64,000 bases of DNA from Metabacillus crassostreae (GTDB lineage Bacteria; Bacillota; Bacilli; Bacillales; Bacillaceae). The notes below the pieces were generated by a model that was not told where the DNA came from, searched no databases, and worked only from the letters and a program-made list of their open reading frames with translations. The position numbers and the translations under genes are program-made. Shown one piece after another: positions 17,417-25,899 of the stretch (its first letter is position 1; each line of letters begins with the position of its first letter). Location of the stretch: the NCBI RefSeq assembly GCF_016908395.1, contig NZ_JAFBDU010000004.1:292337-356336 (forward strand), in the 5' to 3' direction.

Positions 17417-17506
17417 AGGATGGAAGATATGTGTTTAAGCAAATGTGAAAAACCCGAATTATTAGGTGACGTTCATTTTAATTTTTCGCCTAATAGTTCG
17501 GGTTTT
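17417..17506. repeat. Palindromic intergenic element, copy C
   Basis: AAACCCGAATTATTAGGTGA (from 17450) and TCGCCTAATAGTTCGGGTTT (to about 17505) form the stem. It is nearly identical in the arms to copy A but has a different loop, and lies between the convergent epimerase and GGDEF-EAL genes. Confidence 0.75.
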
Positions 17507-17571
17507 ATTTATCAGCTTTGTGGATGATTTCTTTAATTATGACCTAGCCTCTTTGTTGAAGCATTAAATTG

Positions 17572-19839
17572 CTAGGTAAGTGCTTTCTTTGAAAAGCTAC
17601 CTCTTTGAAGCAGCATACTAAATTCCTCTGGAGGAAGGGGACGTGAAAAGAGATAGCCTTGTCCTAAAGTACACTGATTTTCAATTAATTTTTCCATTTG
17701 CTCTGTTGTCTCGATTCCTTCTGCAACTACATTTAAATTGAGGTTTAAACCTAATTTAATAATGGATTTTATCATGGTTGAATTCATTGAATCTGACATA
17801 TTTTCTAAAAATGCTTTATCTATTTTTAGGGTATCAATAGGTAAATCCTTAAGAACATTTAAAGAAGAATAGCCTGTACCAAAATCATCAATCGATACCT
17901 TAACTCCTAAGCTTCTTATTTGAGTAAGGATGTCTACAGAGTGGGTAATATCCTGCATAATGCTTTCTGTTATCTCTAATTCAAGACAGCTAGGACTCAG
18001 CCCAGTTTCTTCTAATATTGAAGATACTTTGTTTAAAAAGCTACTATCCTGAAATTGGCGAACAGATACATTTACTGAAACTGATAGGTTAGGCAGACCT
18101 TGTTCTTGCCACAATTTATTTTGGCGACAAGCCTCTTTTAATACCCAATGACCGATATTAACGATTTGTCCTGTTTCTTCTGCAACAGGAATGAATTCCA
18201 TTGGTGAAACGAAGCCTAGCTTTGGATGGTTCCATCTTAATAACGCTTCCATTCCAATGATCTCCCCTGATTTCAACTCAACCTTAGGCTGATAAACTAG
18301 AGAGAATTCCATGTTTTCAATAGCTTTTCTTAAGCCATTTTCTAACTCCATTTTATAAGCTAGCTGTCTATGCAATGCTTCATCATAAAATTGAAATGTG
18401 TTTTTACCATTTTCTTTAGCCAAGTACATAGCGGCATCTGCATGTTTTAGCAGACCTCCACTTGTTTCCCCATTCTCAGGAAACATACTAATACCAATAC
18501 TTGGTGATACGGTTATTTCATATCCTTCAATGAAAAATGGATTTTGAAAATCAGCTAATAACTTTCTTACAACAGTGATACATTTTGGCTTTGATGTATC
18601 AGGAAGCACAATAACAAATTCATCTCCACCGAGTCTGTATGTGGTCCCATTTTCTGCCACAGTGCTTTCTAGTCTGTTAGCAACCTCTACTAACAAACAA
18701 TCTCCAAAATAATGACCTAGTGTATCATTAATATTTTTAAAGCGATCTAAGTCTATTAGAAGAAGTGCTGTTCTTGTTTGATCCTCAGTAGCTTTTTCCA
18801 AGACTAATTGAAGATCACTTTGAAATTTAGGACGATTATATAGGCTAGTTAATTGATCATGAAAAGCAAGATATCTGTATTCGTTTACTAATTGTTGATT
18901 TTTACGAATGAACGAAAAATGACGAATTAAAATGAGTAGGAATGAAACTGTTAACCCCATACTTAGTGCATTTAGATCATTTTTATAGCTCGAAATAACG
19001 AGAATTAATAGGAATAGCACACAAATATATGGGATAGAGATATCAATATTACTAAGTGGTTCTTTTTCAATTATTTTATGAGTAGACGATTCGTTTTCAA
19101 ATTGTAATCCAGCTATACCTAATAATAAGATAGATATTGTCCAAAATGGGTCAAAAATACTGCCAATCTGATAGATTTCTAAGTGTAATAAATAAACATA
19201 AATCGAATCTGCTAAAATTTGAAGAGTAAATGCCAATGTGATATATAGATAACTTCTTTTTAACTGAGTATTTCTAGAAATATAATAAAGATAAACAGCT
19301 GAAAAAATGATACCCAAATCAAAGATTGGATAAGCTATTGTGAGTATCGTAACACCAATCAAATAGTTTGATTGAATCCATATAGGCTCTATTAAGTAGT
19401 GAATACTTAAAGCAATAGCTACTGTCATAAAAATAACCAAGTTAAACATATAAGGTCGATAATCGACAGTGTGCTTAAGCAAAATCATTTTGAAAATTAA
19501 TGCTGCTAAATACAATAGGTAGGTAAAAACCCAAAGTAAGTTAGTCCAGCTCGGTAGATGTACAACTCCATTAATGCCTTCTATGTACCATATAACATTG
19601 GAAATGAATGAAGTGAGAACTCCGAGGCTTAATAATAACCAGAAATATTTCTCATTTCCTTTAACCCTTTTATACGTATTGATGAGCCAAGTTAAACTGA
19701 TTATATTTCCAAGTAGAACAAAAAAGGTGGTACCTACTATTAAAATAGATTCGTTGCTGCGCATGGTTAGAATCCATACATAAAATAAGCTTATATAAGC
19801 AAGCAGAAAAAAAGCTGGAGAATCCTTTAGTTTCGTCAT
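17572..19839 (-). CDS. Membrane-bound GGDEF-EAL protein (c-di-GMP synthesis/breakdown)
   Basis: 755 residues. Residues 1-310 hold about eight to ten membrane helices with no recognised sensor family. The GGDEF domain (about 325-485) has an intact RLGGDEFVIVLP; the RxxD inhibitory site upstream appears absent. The EAL domain (about 500-745) keeps the catalytic motifs EALLRW, LEITES, DDFGTGYSSL, KIDKAF and VAEGIE. Both activities are therefore possible; the net direction is unknown. A GGGGGAT ribosome site precedes the ATG. The leader carries a c-di-GMP-I riboswitch, so the enzyme appears controlled by its own product or substrate. Confidence 0.92.
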   Translation of the reverse strand: MTKLKDSPAFFLLAYISLFYVWILTMRSNESILIVGTTFFVLLGNIISLTWLINTYKRVKGNEKYFWLLLSLGVLTSFISNVIWYIEGINGVVHLPSWTNLLWVFTYLLYLAALIFKMILLKHTVDYRPYMFNLVIFMTVAIALSIHYLIEPIWIQSNYLIGVTILTIAYPIFDLGIIFSAVYLYYISRNTQLKRSYLYITLAFTLQILADSIYVYLLHLEIYQIGSIFDPFWTISILLLGIAGLQFENESSTHKIIEKEPLSNIDISIPYICVLFLLILVISSYKNDLNALSMGLTVSFLLILIRHFSFIRKNQQLVNEYRYLAFHDQLTSLYNRPKFQSDLQLVLEKATEDQTRTALLLIDLDRFKNINDTLGHYFGDCLLVEVANRLESTVAENGTTYRLGGDEFVIVLPDTSKPKCITVVRKLLADFQNPFFIEGYEITVSPSIGISMFPENGETSGGLLKHADAAMYLAKENGKNTFQFYDEALHRQLAYKMELENGLRKAIENMEFSLVYQPKVELKSGEIIGMEALLRWNHPKLGFVSPMEFIPVAEETGQIVNIGHWVLKEACRQNKLWQEQGLPNLSVSVNVSVRQFQDSSFLNKVSSILEETGLSPSCLELEITESIMQDITHSVDILTQIRSLGVKVSIDDFGTGYSSLNVLKDLPIDTLKIDKAFLENMSDSMNSTMIKSIIKLGLNLNLNVVAEGIETTEQMEKLIENQCTLGQGYLFSRPLPPEEFSMLLQRGSFSKKALT

Positions 19840-19914
19840 ATTTATCCCCCGAAGTATAGCGTAGTACTTAATAAGTGCCGTTAAAATGAATGAAAAAAAT
19901 TAAAGGAAAAAATC

Positions 19915-19951
19915 TAAATAAAAAAAGCTATATCCAAAGAGACATAACTTT
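19915..19951 (-). terminator. Expression-platform terminator of the c-di-GMP riboswitch
   Basis: On the minus strand AAAGTTAT and ATAGCTTT pair (one G-U) around a 12-base loop and are followed by a T run, placed directly after the aptamer and before the GGDEF-EAL gene. Confidence 0.55.
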
Positions 19952-19954
19952 TAT

Positions 19955-20037
19955 CTCATTGGTAACTCAGCCACCATAGTCTCCCTTAGGTCTGTAGCTT
20001 TGCGTCCCCATTTTTCAATAGGTTTGCCTTTTTCAAT
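19955..20037 (-). promoter_or_regulatory. c-di-GMP-I (GEMM-I) riboswitch aptamer
   Basis: Read on the minus strand, the leader contains the conserved elements in order: AAAGGCAAACC, a GAAA tetraloop, GGGGACGCAAAGCTACAGAC, CTAAGG and TATGGTGGCTGAGTTACC. These match the GEMM-I consensus core, the tetraloop and the P3 receptor. The GGDEF-EAL gene starts about 115 bases downstream with a terminator-like hairpin between. The switch direction (on or off) is not determined. Confidence 0.93.
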
Positions 20038-20326
20038 TTTTTATTTATTTTTAGAGTTTACAGCACATACCCTTAACATGGCTTTTTGTAATTTAAAAAC
20101 TGCCAAACTGAGTAGCTACTGTCGTTATTTTAGTGAATTTTGTAGAATGTATAGTTCTATTATACTATTTATTTTATATTTTTGATACGGGGAAATTTAA
20201 AAGATATATAAACAACATTAATTTTAAGAATAATCAGAAAATGTGTTAGTTTATATAACATGAATGTAGAATACATCTTTTTACTTTTGTATAGTTAAGG
20301 TAACAAAAGGTAAAGGGGCTGTGGAA

Positions 20327-20395
20327 ATGAAAAAATCAAACGTTGGTTTATTCACTTTTTTAGTTTTAACAGTAAGAACTGTATTTACCTATTAA
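20327..20395 (+). CDS. Possible 22-residue hydrophobic peptide or gene remnant
   Basis: AAAGGGGCTGTGGAA precedes an ATG that opens MKKSNVGLFTFLVLTV and ends after 22 codons. It could be a small membrane peptide, or the surviving 5' end of a lost transporter gene. The rest of the 20040-20560 gap shows only the hairpin at 20433. Confidence 0.25.
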   Translation: MKKSNVGLFTFLVLTVRTVFTY

Positions 20396-20432
20396 TAGTC
20401 GGACCATCATAATTTGAATAGAATGATAATAA

Positions 20433-20490
20433 TAATTAACCTAAAAAGAGATGCATATGAACTGATATGTATCTCTTTTAGGTTAATTTC
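20433..20490. terminator. Long perfect-stem hairpin, likely terminator
   Basis: AATTAACCTAAAAAGAGAT pairs with ATCTCTTTTAGGTTAATT over about 20 base pairs. It is T-rich in both directions. Confidence 0.7.
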
Positions 20491-20566
20491 ATAATGTATT
20501 TTTTTACATTAATTTGTATGAAGTTGCTAATTTATAATAAGCATGCTATTATATGGATGTATTTAA

Positions 20567-20589
20567 TGACTATATTAGTCTTTTGGTCA
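20567..20589 (+). promoter_or_regulatory. Operator of the YhgD-like repressor, site 1
   Basis: TGACT, 13 bases, GGTCA: an inverted repeat just upstream of the TetR gene; the same arrangement recurs before yhgE at 21229. Confidence 0.6.
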
Positions 20590-20615
20590 TTAATAGATAT
20601 AGCAGAGGTGATGAT

Positions 20616-21191
20616 ATGGTGGTTGATCGGAAGAAATTAATTATTGAAGCAGCTACTGAGTCTTTTTCTTTATTTGGCTACAAAGCAACTACTATGGATC
20701 AAGTCGCGAAAATAGCTAATGTAGGAAAAGGAACGATCTATACTTTTTTTAAAAATAAAGAAGAGTTATTTGATGAAATTATAACATCTCTCATTCAAGA
20801 AATGAAAATGTCAGCTGAAGCTGCAATGGATAAAAATGCTTCTTTTTATGAAAATGCTTCTAGTTCGCTTTATGCTTTATTAGATTTTCGTAAAAAACAT
20901 CAGTTAATGTCTAAGTTATTTCACGAAGAAAGAGAAATGGGTACAAGAGAAGTATTAGAAGTGATGAAAAAGCTGGAAAAAGTGGTCATTTCCTATATTA
21001 AAGAAATTGTTCAAGAAGCAATTGATAAAGGAGAAATTAAGCCATGTAATCCGGAAATGACAGCATTTGTTATGTTAAAGCTTTATGTATCACTCATTTT
21101 TGATTGGGAAAAAGATCATGAGCCGCTAAATAAAGAAGAAATAACTCATTTATTTGAGCTTTATTTATTCAAGGGCTTATCAAGTTCATAA
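20616..21191 (+). CDS. yhgD: TetR family regulator, YhgD-like
   Basis: About 191 residues from the ATG at 20616 (AGAGGTGAT upstream; the in-frame start at 20553 lies inside the operator). Helix-turn-helix: IIEAATESFSLFGYKATTMD, then GKGTIYTFFKNKEELFDEI. It lies directly upstream of a YhgE/Pip gene, the same pairing as yhgD-yhgE in B. subtilis. Inverted repeats TGACT-N13-GGTCA occur before both genes, suggesting that it represses itself and the transporter-like partner. Confidence 0.82.
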   Translation: MVVDRKKLIIEAATESFSLFGYKATTMDQVAKIANVGKGTIYTFFKNKEELFDEIITSLIQEMKMSAEAAMDKNASFYENASSSLYALLDFRKKHQLMSKLFHEEREMGTREVLEVMKKLEKVVISYIKEIVQEAIDKGEIKPCNPEMTAFVMLKLYVSLIFDWEKDHEPLNKEEITHLFELYLFKGLSSS

Positions 21192-21228
21192 TAGAAGAAA
21201 TGAGTTATGGACTTTTTTTATCATAAAA

Positions 21229-21251
21229 TGACTAAATGAACAATATGGTCA
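21229..21251 (+). promoter_or_regulatory. Operator of the YhgD-like repressor, site 2
   Basis: TGACT-N13-GGTCA with exactly the same half-sites and spacing as at 20567, placed about 20 bases before the yhgE start. Confidence 0.6.
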
Positions 21252-21273
21252 AAAGGTGAAGGGTGGTATTTGC

Positions 21274-23643
21274 GTGAATCTGTTTTTGGCAGAATGGAAG
21301 AATATTTTACGAAATAGAAAGGTCTTTATTCCAATTCTAGCTATTGTTTTTATCCCAATTTTGTACGCTGGAATGTTTCTTTGGGCATTTTGGGATCCAT
21401 ATGATCAACTGGAGGATTTACCTGTTGCAATTGTAAATATTGATGAAGGAGCAAATTTTGAGGAAGAACAGCTACAGCTTGGAAATGATTTAGTCCAAAA
21501 CTTAAAAGAGAATAGAAAGTTTAAATTTGATTTTGTATCTCAACAAGCTGGCTATGATGGACTAGAAGATGGAACTTATTATATGGTTGTGGAAATTCCT
21601 AAAGATTTTTCGGAAAATGCAACAACGTTATTAGATGATCAGCCTGAAAAACTTCATTTGAAATATATTCCAAATGAAGGATCTAACTTCTTATCCGCTC
21701 AAATTGGAGATTCTGCTGTTAAAGAAATTAAAAGTGCAATTTCTAAGGAAGTAACATCTACTTACGCTGAAACAATTTTCGAGAAAATCACAAAAATGGC
21801 AGATGGATTTGATACAGCTAGTGATGGTGCTAGTGAATTAAATGATGGTGCAAGCAAAGTGAAAGATGGCTCCGTTACACTTAAAGATAATCTAGAAACA
21901 CTTGCATCAAAATCACTAGAATTTCAGCAAGGTGTTAATAAAGTTCAATCAGGATCAGGTGAGTTAAATGATGGCGCAAAAGAGCTTGCTGATGGTGTAA
22001 ATCAATTATCAGCAGGAAGTGATAAACTTCTTGCTGCATCAAAGCAAGTAAAAGATGGATCACAGCAACTATCTTCTGGAATGACCCAAGTGAATGATGG
22101 GCTTCAAGAGTTAAATGAAAAAGTACCTTCATTAGTAGCTGGTACAAATCAGTTGAACGAGGGACTTGTAAAGTTTCATCAACAATTTCCACCGCAAATG
22201 GCTGCGGGAATTCAAGCACAATTACAAGAAGCTTCTGTTTCCATGATTGATGGATTGGATGAATTGCAGAATGTATTAAGTGCTGAACTAGCTGTAGGGT
22301 TAACTGAGAAGATTTCTGCTCAGCAATCAGAACAAATGACTGCTATTTTTTCTTTGCTAGAGAATAACAACGTCGATCCTGCGATCATAAGTGGAATTAA
22401 GCAACAAGTTGTGGCAAATGCACCTTCAAAAGAAGAAATGCAAGCCCAATTAGAAAAAGGGATAAGTGATGGTTTAAATACAGGTTTTACTCAATATAAA
22501 TCAGCTGTAAATGAGCAGATGTTATCTTCTGGAAATAAATTAGAAAATAGTATTAAAGCAGCTATCGATCCAACGTTTAGTAGGGTAGAAAATGGTTTAT
22601 CTAAGATCAATGACAATCAAGTTGCTCTTCAAGATGGGATAAAACAATTAGCGGATGGATCTAAATCTGTTAATCAAGGTGCAACTGATATTAAAACAGG
22701 TCAAGCTGAATATGTTGATCAATTTACGTTATTTAATGAAAAGCTACATGATGCACAAGCTGGTGGAAATAAGTTAGTGTCTGGAGCAAGTAGCTTGAAT
22801 TCAGGTATAAGTCAATTGTCAGAGGGATCTGTTAAAATAAGTGAGGGTTCTACTCAGTTAGCTGAAGGTTCTAAAGAATTAACAAATGGAACAGGAAAGC
22901 TTGCAGATGGAACTTCGGAGTTATATGAGAAATTAGGAGATGCTGCAGAAGAAGCAGGCTCTGTTCAAGCAACTACCAACACCTTTGACATGATCGGTGA
23001 ACCTGTTGATGTAAGCAAGGAAGGAATTAATAAAGTTCCTAACTATGGTACAGGGTTTGCTCCGTATTTCTTGTCTTTAGGATTATTTGTTGGTGCGTTA
23101 TTAATTTCGATTGTTTATACATTAAAAATTCCTACGATTCAACCAAAAAGTGGCTTTTCTTGGTTTATAGGAAAGTTTGGTGTCATTGCAATAGTAGGTG
23201 TGTGCCAAGCTATTGTTGCTGATGTAATTTTATTAGCTGGACTAGGACTCGAGGTAACAAGTGTACCAATGTTTGTTTTCCTATCAATAGTCATTAGTTT
23301 AACATTTATGTCACTAATTCAATTACTAGTCACAACATTAGGCGATCCAGGAAGATTTATTGCTGTTCTTATTCTTATTTTCCAATTAACTACAAGTGCG
23401 GGAACATTTCCACTTGAAATGATTCCAAAAGCATTACAACCAATTCACGCTTTCCTTCCAATGAGCTATACGGTATCAGCGTTTAAAGCCGTCATATCAA
23501 GTGGAGACATGACAGTAGTATGGAATAACATCTTTATCTTGTTGGGTTATATGTTAGTGTTTGTTTTTATGACATTAACATATTTTATAATTAAACATAA
23601 AAAACAAGCTGTTTCAGCTAGTGAAAATGGATTAACAGTATAA
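21274..23643 (+). CDS. yhgE: YhgE/Pip-family membrane protein
   Basis: About 789 residues from the GTG at 21274, which has GAAGGGTGG at good spacing and gives the usual family start. One N-terminal helix (about residues 15-40, ending MFLWAFWDPY), a long extracellular region of repeated LxDG/LxxG heptads (DGASELNDGASKVKDG and similar), and about five C-terminal helices of ABC-2 type. The family includes the lactococcal phage infection protein Pip and B. subtilis YhgE. The transported or exposed factor is unknown. Controlled, by inference, by the adjacent TetR. Confidence 0.9.
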   Translation: MNLFLAEWKNILRNRKVFIPILAIVFIPILYAGMFLWAFWDPYDQLEDLPVAIVNIDEGANFEEEQLQLGNDLVQNLKENRKFKFDFVSQQAGYDGLEDGTYYMVVEIPKDFSENATTLLDDQPEKLHLKYIPNEGSNFLSAQIGDSAVKEIKSAISKEVTSTYAETIFEKITKMADGFDTASDGASELNDGASKVKDGSVTLKDNLETLASKSLEFQQGVNKVQSGSGELNDGAKELADGVNQLSAGSDKLLAASKQVKDGSQQLSSGMTQVNDGLQELNEKVPSLVAGTNQLNEGLVKFHQQFPPQMAAGIQAQLQEASVSMIDGLDELQNVLSAELAVGLTEKISAQQSEQMTAIFSLLENNNVDPAIISGIKQQVVANAPSKEEMQAQLEKGISDGLNTGFTQYKSAVNEQMLSSGNKLENSIKAAIDPTFSRVENGLSKINDNQVALQDGIKQLADGSKSVNQGATDIKTGQAEYVDQFTLFNEKLHDAQAGGNKLVSGASSLNSGISQLSEGSVKISEGSTQLAEGSKELTNGTGKLADGTSELYEKLGDAAEEAGSVQATTNTFDMIGEPVDVSKEGINKVPNYGTGFAPYFLSLGLFVGALLISIVYTLKIPTIQPKSGFSWFIGKFGVIAIVGVCQAIVADVILLAGLGLEVTSVPMFVFLSIVISLTFMSLIQLLVTTLGDPGRFIAVLILIFQLTTSAGTFPLEMIPKALQPIHAFLPMSYTVSAFKAVISSGDMTVVWNNIFILLGYMLVFVFMTLTYFIIKHKKQAVSASENGLTV

Positions 23644-23647
23644 CAAG

Positions 23648-23684
23648 AAGGGGTCAGGCATTTTTTAAGTCTGACCCCTTTTAC
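23648..23684 (+). terminator. Intrinsic terminator built from a GGGGTCAG repeat
   Basis: AGGGGTCAGGC pairs with GTCTGACCCCT, then T4. The GGGGTC...GACCCC motif recurs at 29964. Confidence 0.8.
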
Positions 23685-23769
23685 GTTAATATGGTAAAGT
23701 GTAAATTTGAGTCTAAAATCAATCTAAAGTAAAATAAAGGAACATTTAATAAAGGAAAAGGTGTAATCA

Positions 23770-24891
23770 ATGAAGAAGGTAATTGTGATAGGAGCAGGTA
23801 TTCTTGGGGCGTCAACGGCATACCATTTAGCTAAATATGGTGCTGATGTAACAGTGATTGATCGTGAAGATAAGGGGCAGGCAACTGCTGCAGCAGCAGG
23901 AATTGTTTGTCCGTGGGTTTCACAAAGACGAAACAAAGCCTGGTACCATTTGGTTAAGAGTGGGGCAAGATATTACCCAGAGCTCATTGAGAAGTTAAAA
24001 GAAGATGGTGAAACAGAAACAGGATATCGTCGTGTTGGTGCGATAAGCCTAAATATGGATGCCGAAAAATTAGAGAAGATGGCTGAAAGAGCAATCAAAC
24101 GGCGTGAAGAAGCACCTGAAATAGGAGAAGTAAAGATATTATCTCCAGAAGAAACTCAAAAATTATTTCCATCTATAGCAACAGGATATGGCTCTGTGTA
24201 TATAAGTGGAGGTGCACGTGTTGATGGAAGAGCACTGAGTAATGCGTTGATGAAGGGTGCCATTAAAAATAGTGCGACACTAATTAAGGATGATGCAGTT
24301 TCTCTAATCACGAAGAATAAGAGTATTATAGGTGTGAAAACTCAAGAACAAGAACTAACAGCAGATCTAGTGATTGTGACTGGTGGAGCGTGGTCAAAGC
24401 AATTGGTAGATCCTCTAGGAATTAGTTTTAAAGTAACCCCTCAAAAAGCACAAATTGTACATCTTGAAATAAACGATACTGATACAGGTAATTGGCCAGT
24501 AATTATGCCGCCGAATAATCAATATATTTTATCCTTTGAAGCTGGTCGTATAGTTGTCGGTGCTACACATGAAGATGAAGCAGGCTTTGATCATCGTGTG
24601 ACAGCAGGTGCAGTTTACGAAATTTTAGGTAAAGCTCTAGAAATTGCTCCTGGCTTAGCTGATAGTACAATGGTAGAAACAAGAGTTGGATTTAGGCCAT
24701 TTACTCCGGGATTCCTGCCAATTATAGGTGCATTACCAGGTTACGAAGGCTTATTTCTAGCGAATGGACTTGGAGCATCTGGTTTAACAAGTGGTCCTTT
24801 TCTAGGTTTGCAGCTAGCAAACCTTGCACTAGATATGGATCTGGAAATTGACTTGGATCAATACCCAGTTGCTGGTGCGATTGAGGAGTAA
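23770..24891 (+). CDS. FAD-dependent amino acid oxidase/dehydrogenase (DAO family)
   Basis: 373 residues. The FAD dinucleotide-binding motif is at the N-terminus (VIGAGILGASTAYHLAK) with an acidic end of strand 2 (VTVIDRED), followed by an AAAGIVCPW segment typical of DadA/glycine-oxidase-like proteins. The C-terminal FAD site is NGLGASGLTSGPFLG. Likely oxidises a D-amino acid or other secondary or primary amine in the cytoplasm; the substrate is not readable. Stands alone. Confidence 0.85.
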   Translation: MKKVIVIGAGILGASTAYHLAKYGADVTVIDREDKGQATAAAAGIVCPWVSQRRNKAWYHLVKSGARYYPELIEKLKEDGETETGYRRVGAISLNMDAEKLEKMAERAIKRREEAPEIGEVKILSPEETQKLFPSIATGYGSVYISGGARVDGRALSNALMKGAIKNSATLIKDDAVSLITKNKSIIGVKTQEQELTADLVIVTGGAWSKQLVDPLGISFKVTPQKAQIVHLEINDTDTGNWPVIMPPNNQYILSFEAGRIVVGATHEDEAGFDHRVTAGAVYEILGKALEIAPGLADSTMVETRVGFRPFTPGFLPIIGALPGYEGLFLANGLGASGLTSGPFLGLQLANLALDMDLEIDLDQYPVAGAIEE

Positions 24892-24928
24892 GAAGCTGCA
24901 AGTGTCATTTCTAATTAAACGTTTATTT

Positions 24929-25050
24929 AGGCTCTTTTCTGAAAGATTTGCATAAAAGGTTACCATTTTATGAAGAAAAGATGCCCTTAGATTTACTACT
25001 GTGCTGATTTCTCGTGTATTTAAAAGCAACAAAGTTTGTGAAAACAGCCT
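24929..25050. repeat. MITE-like dispersed element, copy 1
   Basis: About 122 bases bounded by AGGCTCTTTTCTGAAAGATT and, at the other end, GTGAAAACAGCCTT, short imperfect terminal inverted repeats. Internal landmarks TATGAAGAAAAGAT, GTGCTGATTT and AAAAGCAACAAA recur in the same order in copy 2 at 46451. No coding capacity. Confidence 0.65.
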
Positions 25051-25075
25051 TAATTTAAGAAGGGAGTGTTGATGG

Positions 25076-25348
25076 ATGATCGAAAACGTTCTTTCAATAA
25101 TTCTTTTCATCAGCTTATTCGTTTCAATTTATTTTATTGTGAGAAAAAGGAAGAGATTAGGAATTACTGGCTTTAAAACTAGCTTAACCTCAATATGCTT
25201 TCTCCTGATTGCAGTTGTGAATTTATTTGGGTACTGGTTTAACTTTTTAGGAATAGGCAGTTGGTTAGTAACGATGATTCTCTTATTTGTTGGAGCTTAT
25301 TTTACTAAGTATATGCCACGTGAAAATTTTGATCCAAAAAGAAGGTGA
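25076..25348 (+). CDS. Small membrane protein of unknown function
   Basis: 90 residues with an N-terminal hydrophobic helix (about 3-22), a basic loop (VRKRKRLG) and two more hydrophobic stretches (about 36-54 and 58-76), then a charged tail ending FDPKRR. AAGGGAG is well placed. No family recognised. Confidence 0.6.
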   Translation: MIENVLSIILFISLFVSIYFIVRKRKRLGITGFKTSLTSICFLLIAVVNLFGYWFNFLGIGSWLVTMILLFVGAYFTKYMPRENFDPKRR

Positions 25349-25682
25349 ACAACTATTTTAAGCTGATCACCTTCTTTTCGTGTAATGAAATTAGCAAGTA
25401 GAAACTATATAAATAGTATTTATATGAAAAGCTTAAACCGTGTAAACCATCACTTTTATAGCAAAAACACTTAGCTGATAAAGGAAATAAACACTAAAAC
25501 CAACAAATGTAAAAAACACTAGGAAAATCGCAGGTAAAATAGTTTTCATGTAGAAACCCTCACAATCTATTAGTAATAATATAGATTCTTACCAGTTATA
25601 TAGATTTTATACCTGATAGTGATAGAAGTTTTGATTTTAATATTGTAGAAATTTGTCGAAAAACTAATATAACCTGAAAATC

Positions 25683-25792
25683 AGCAAATAAAAGCTCAAT
25701 TACAGCAAATATAATGCCAAAGGATTCAAATAAACTACCCCAAAGAGCAAATAAAATAAAAAATCAGCAAATAAAGTAAATAGTTGCATATA
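25683..25792. repeat. Degenerate array with about 21-base spacing in the 25349-25876 gap
   Basis: AGCAAATA-like units begin near 25683, 25704, 25725, 25746, 25766 and 25785, i.e. steps of 19-21 bases. Only the core is conserved. The remainder of the gap (25349-25680) is AT-rich with no gene I can support. The array lies about 90 bases upstream of the LacI operator. Confidence 0.5.
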
Positions 25793-25876
25793 AAAAGCTA
25801 GAGATAAAAAATAATAAATGGTAAAGAAATACTTGATTCTCAATGTAAGCGTATTATATAATAACATCAAAGTTAG

Positions 25877-25888
25877 TTAACCGTTTAA
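25877..25888 (+). promoter_or_regulatory. LacI-type operator before the regulator gene
   Basis: GTTAGTTAACCGTTTAACC contains a TTAACC-centred near-palindrome, the usual shape of LacI-family operators. The same GTTAGTTAACCG start recurs at 26971, before the metabolic genes. Confidence 0.65.
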
Positions 25889-25899
25889 CCGGAGGCAAA

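Noticed and set aside
20000..20185. 61-codon plus-strand frame over the leader of the GGDEF-EAL gene
   Set aside because: It overlaps the c-di-GMP riboswitch on the other strand and has no ribosome site.
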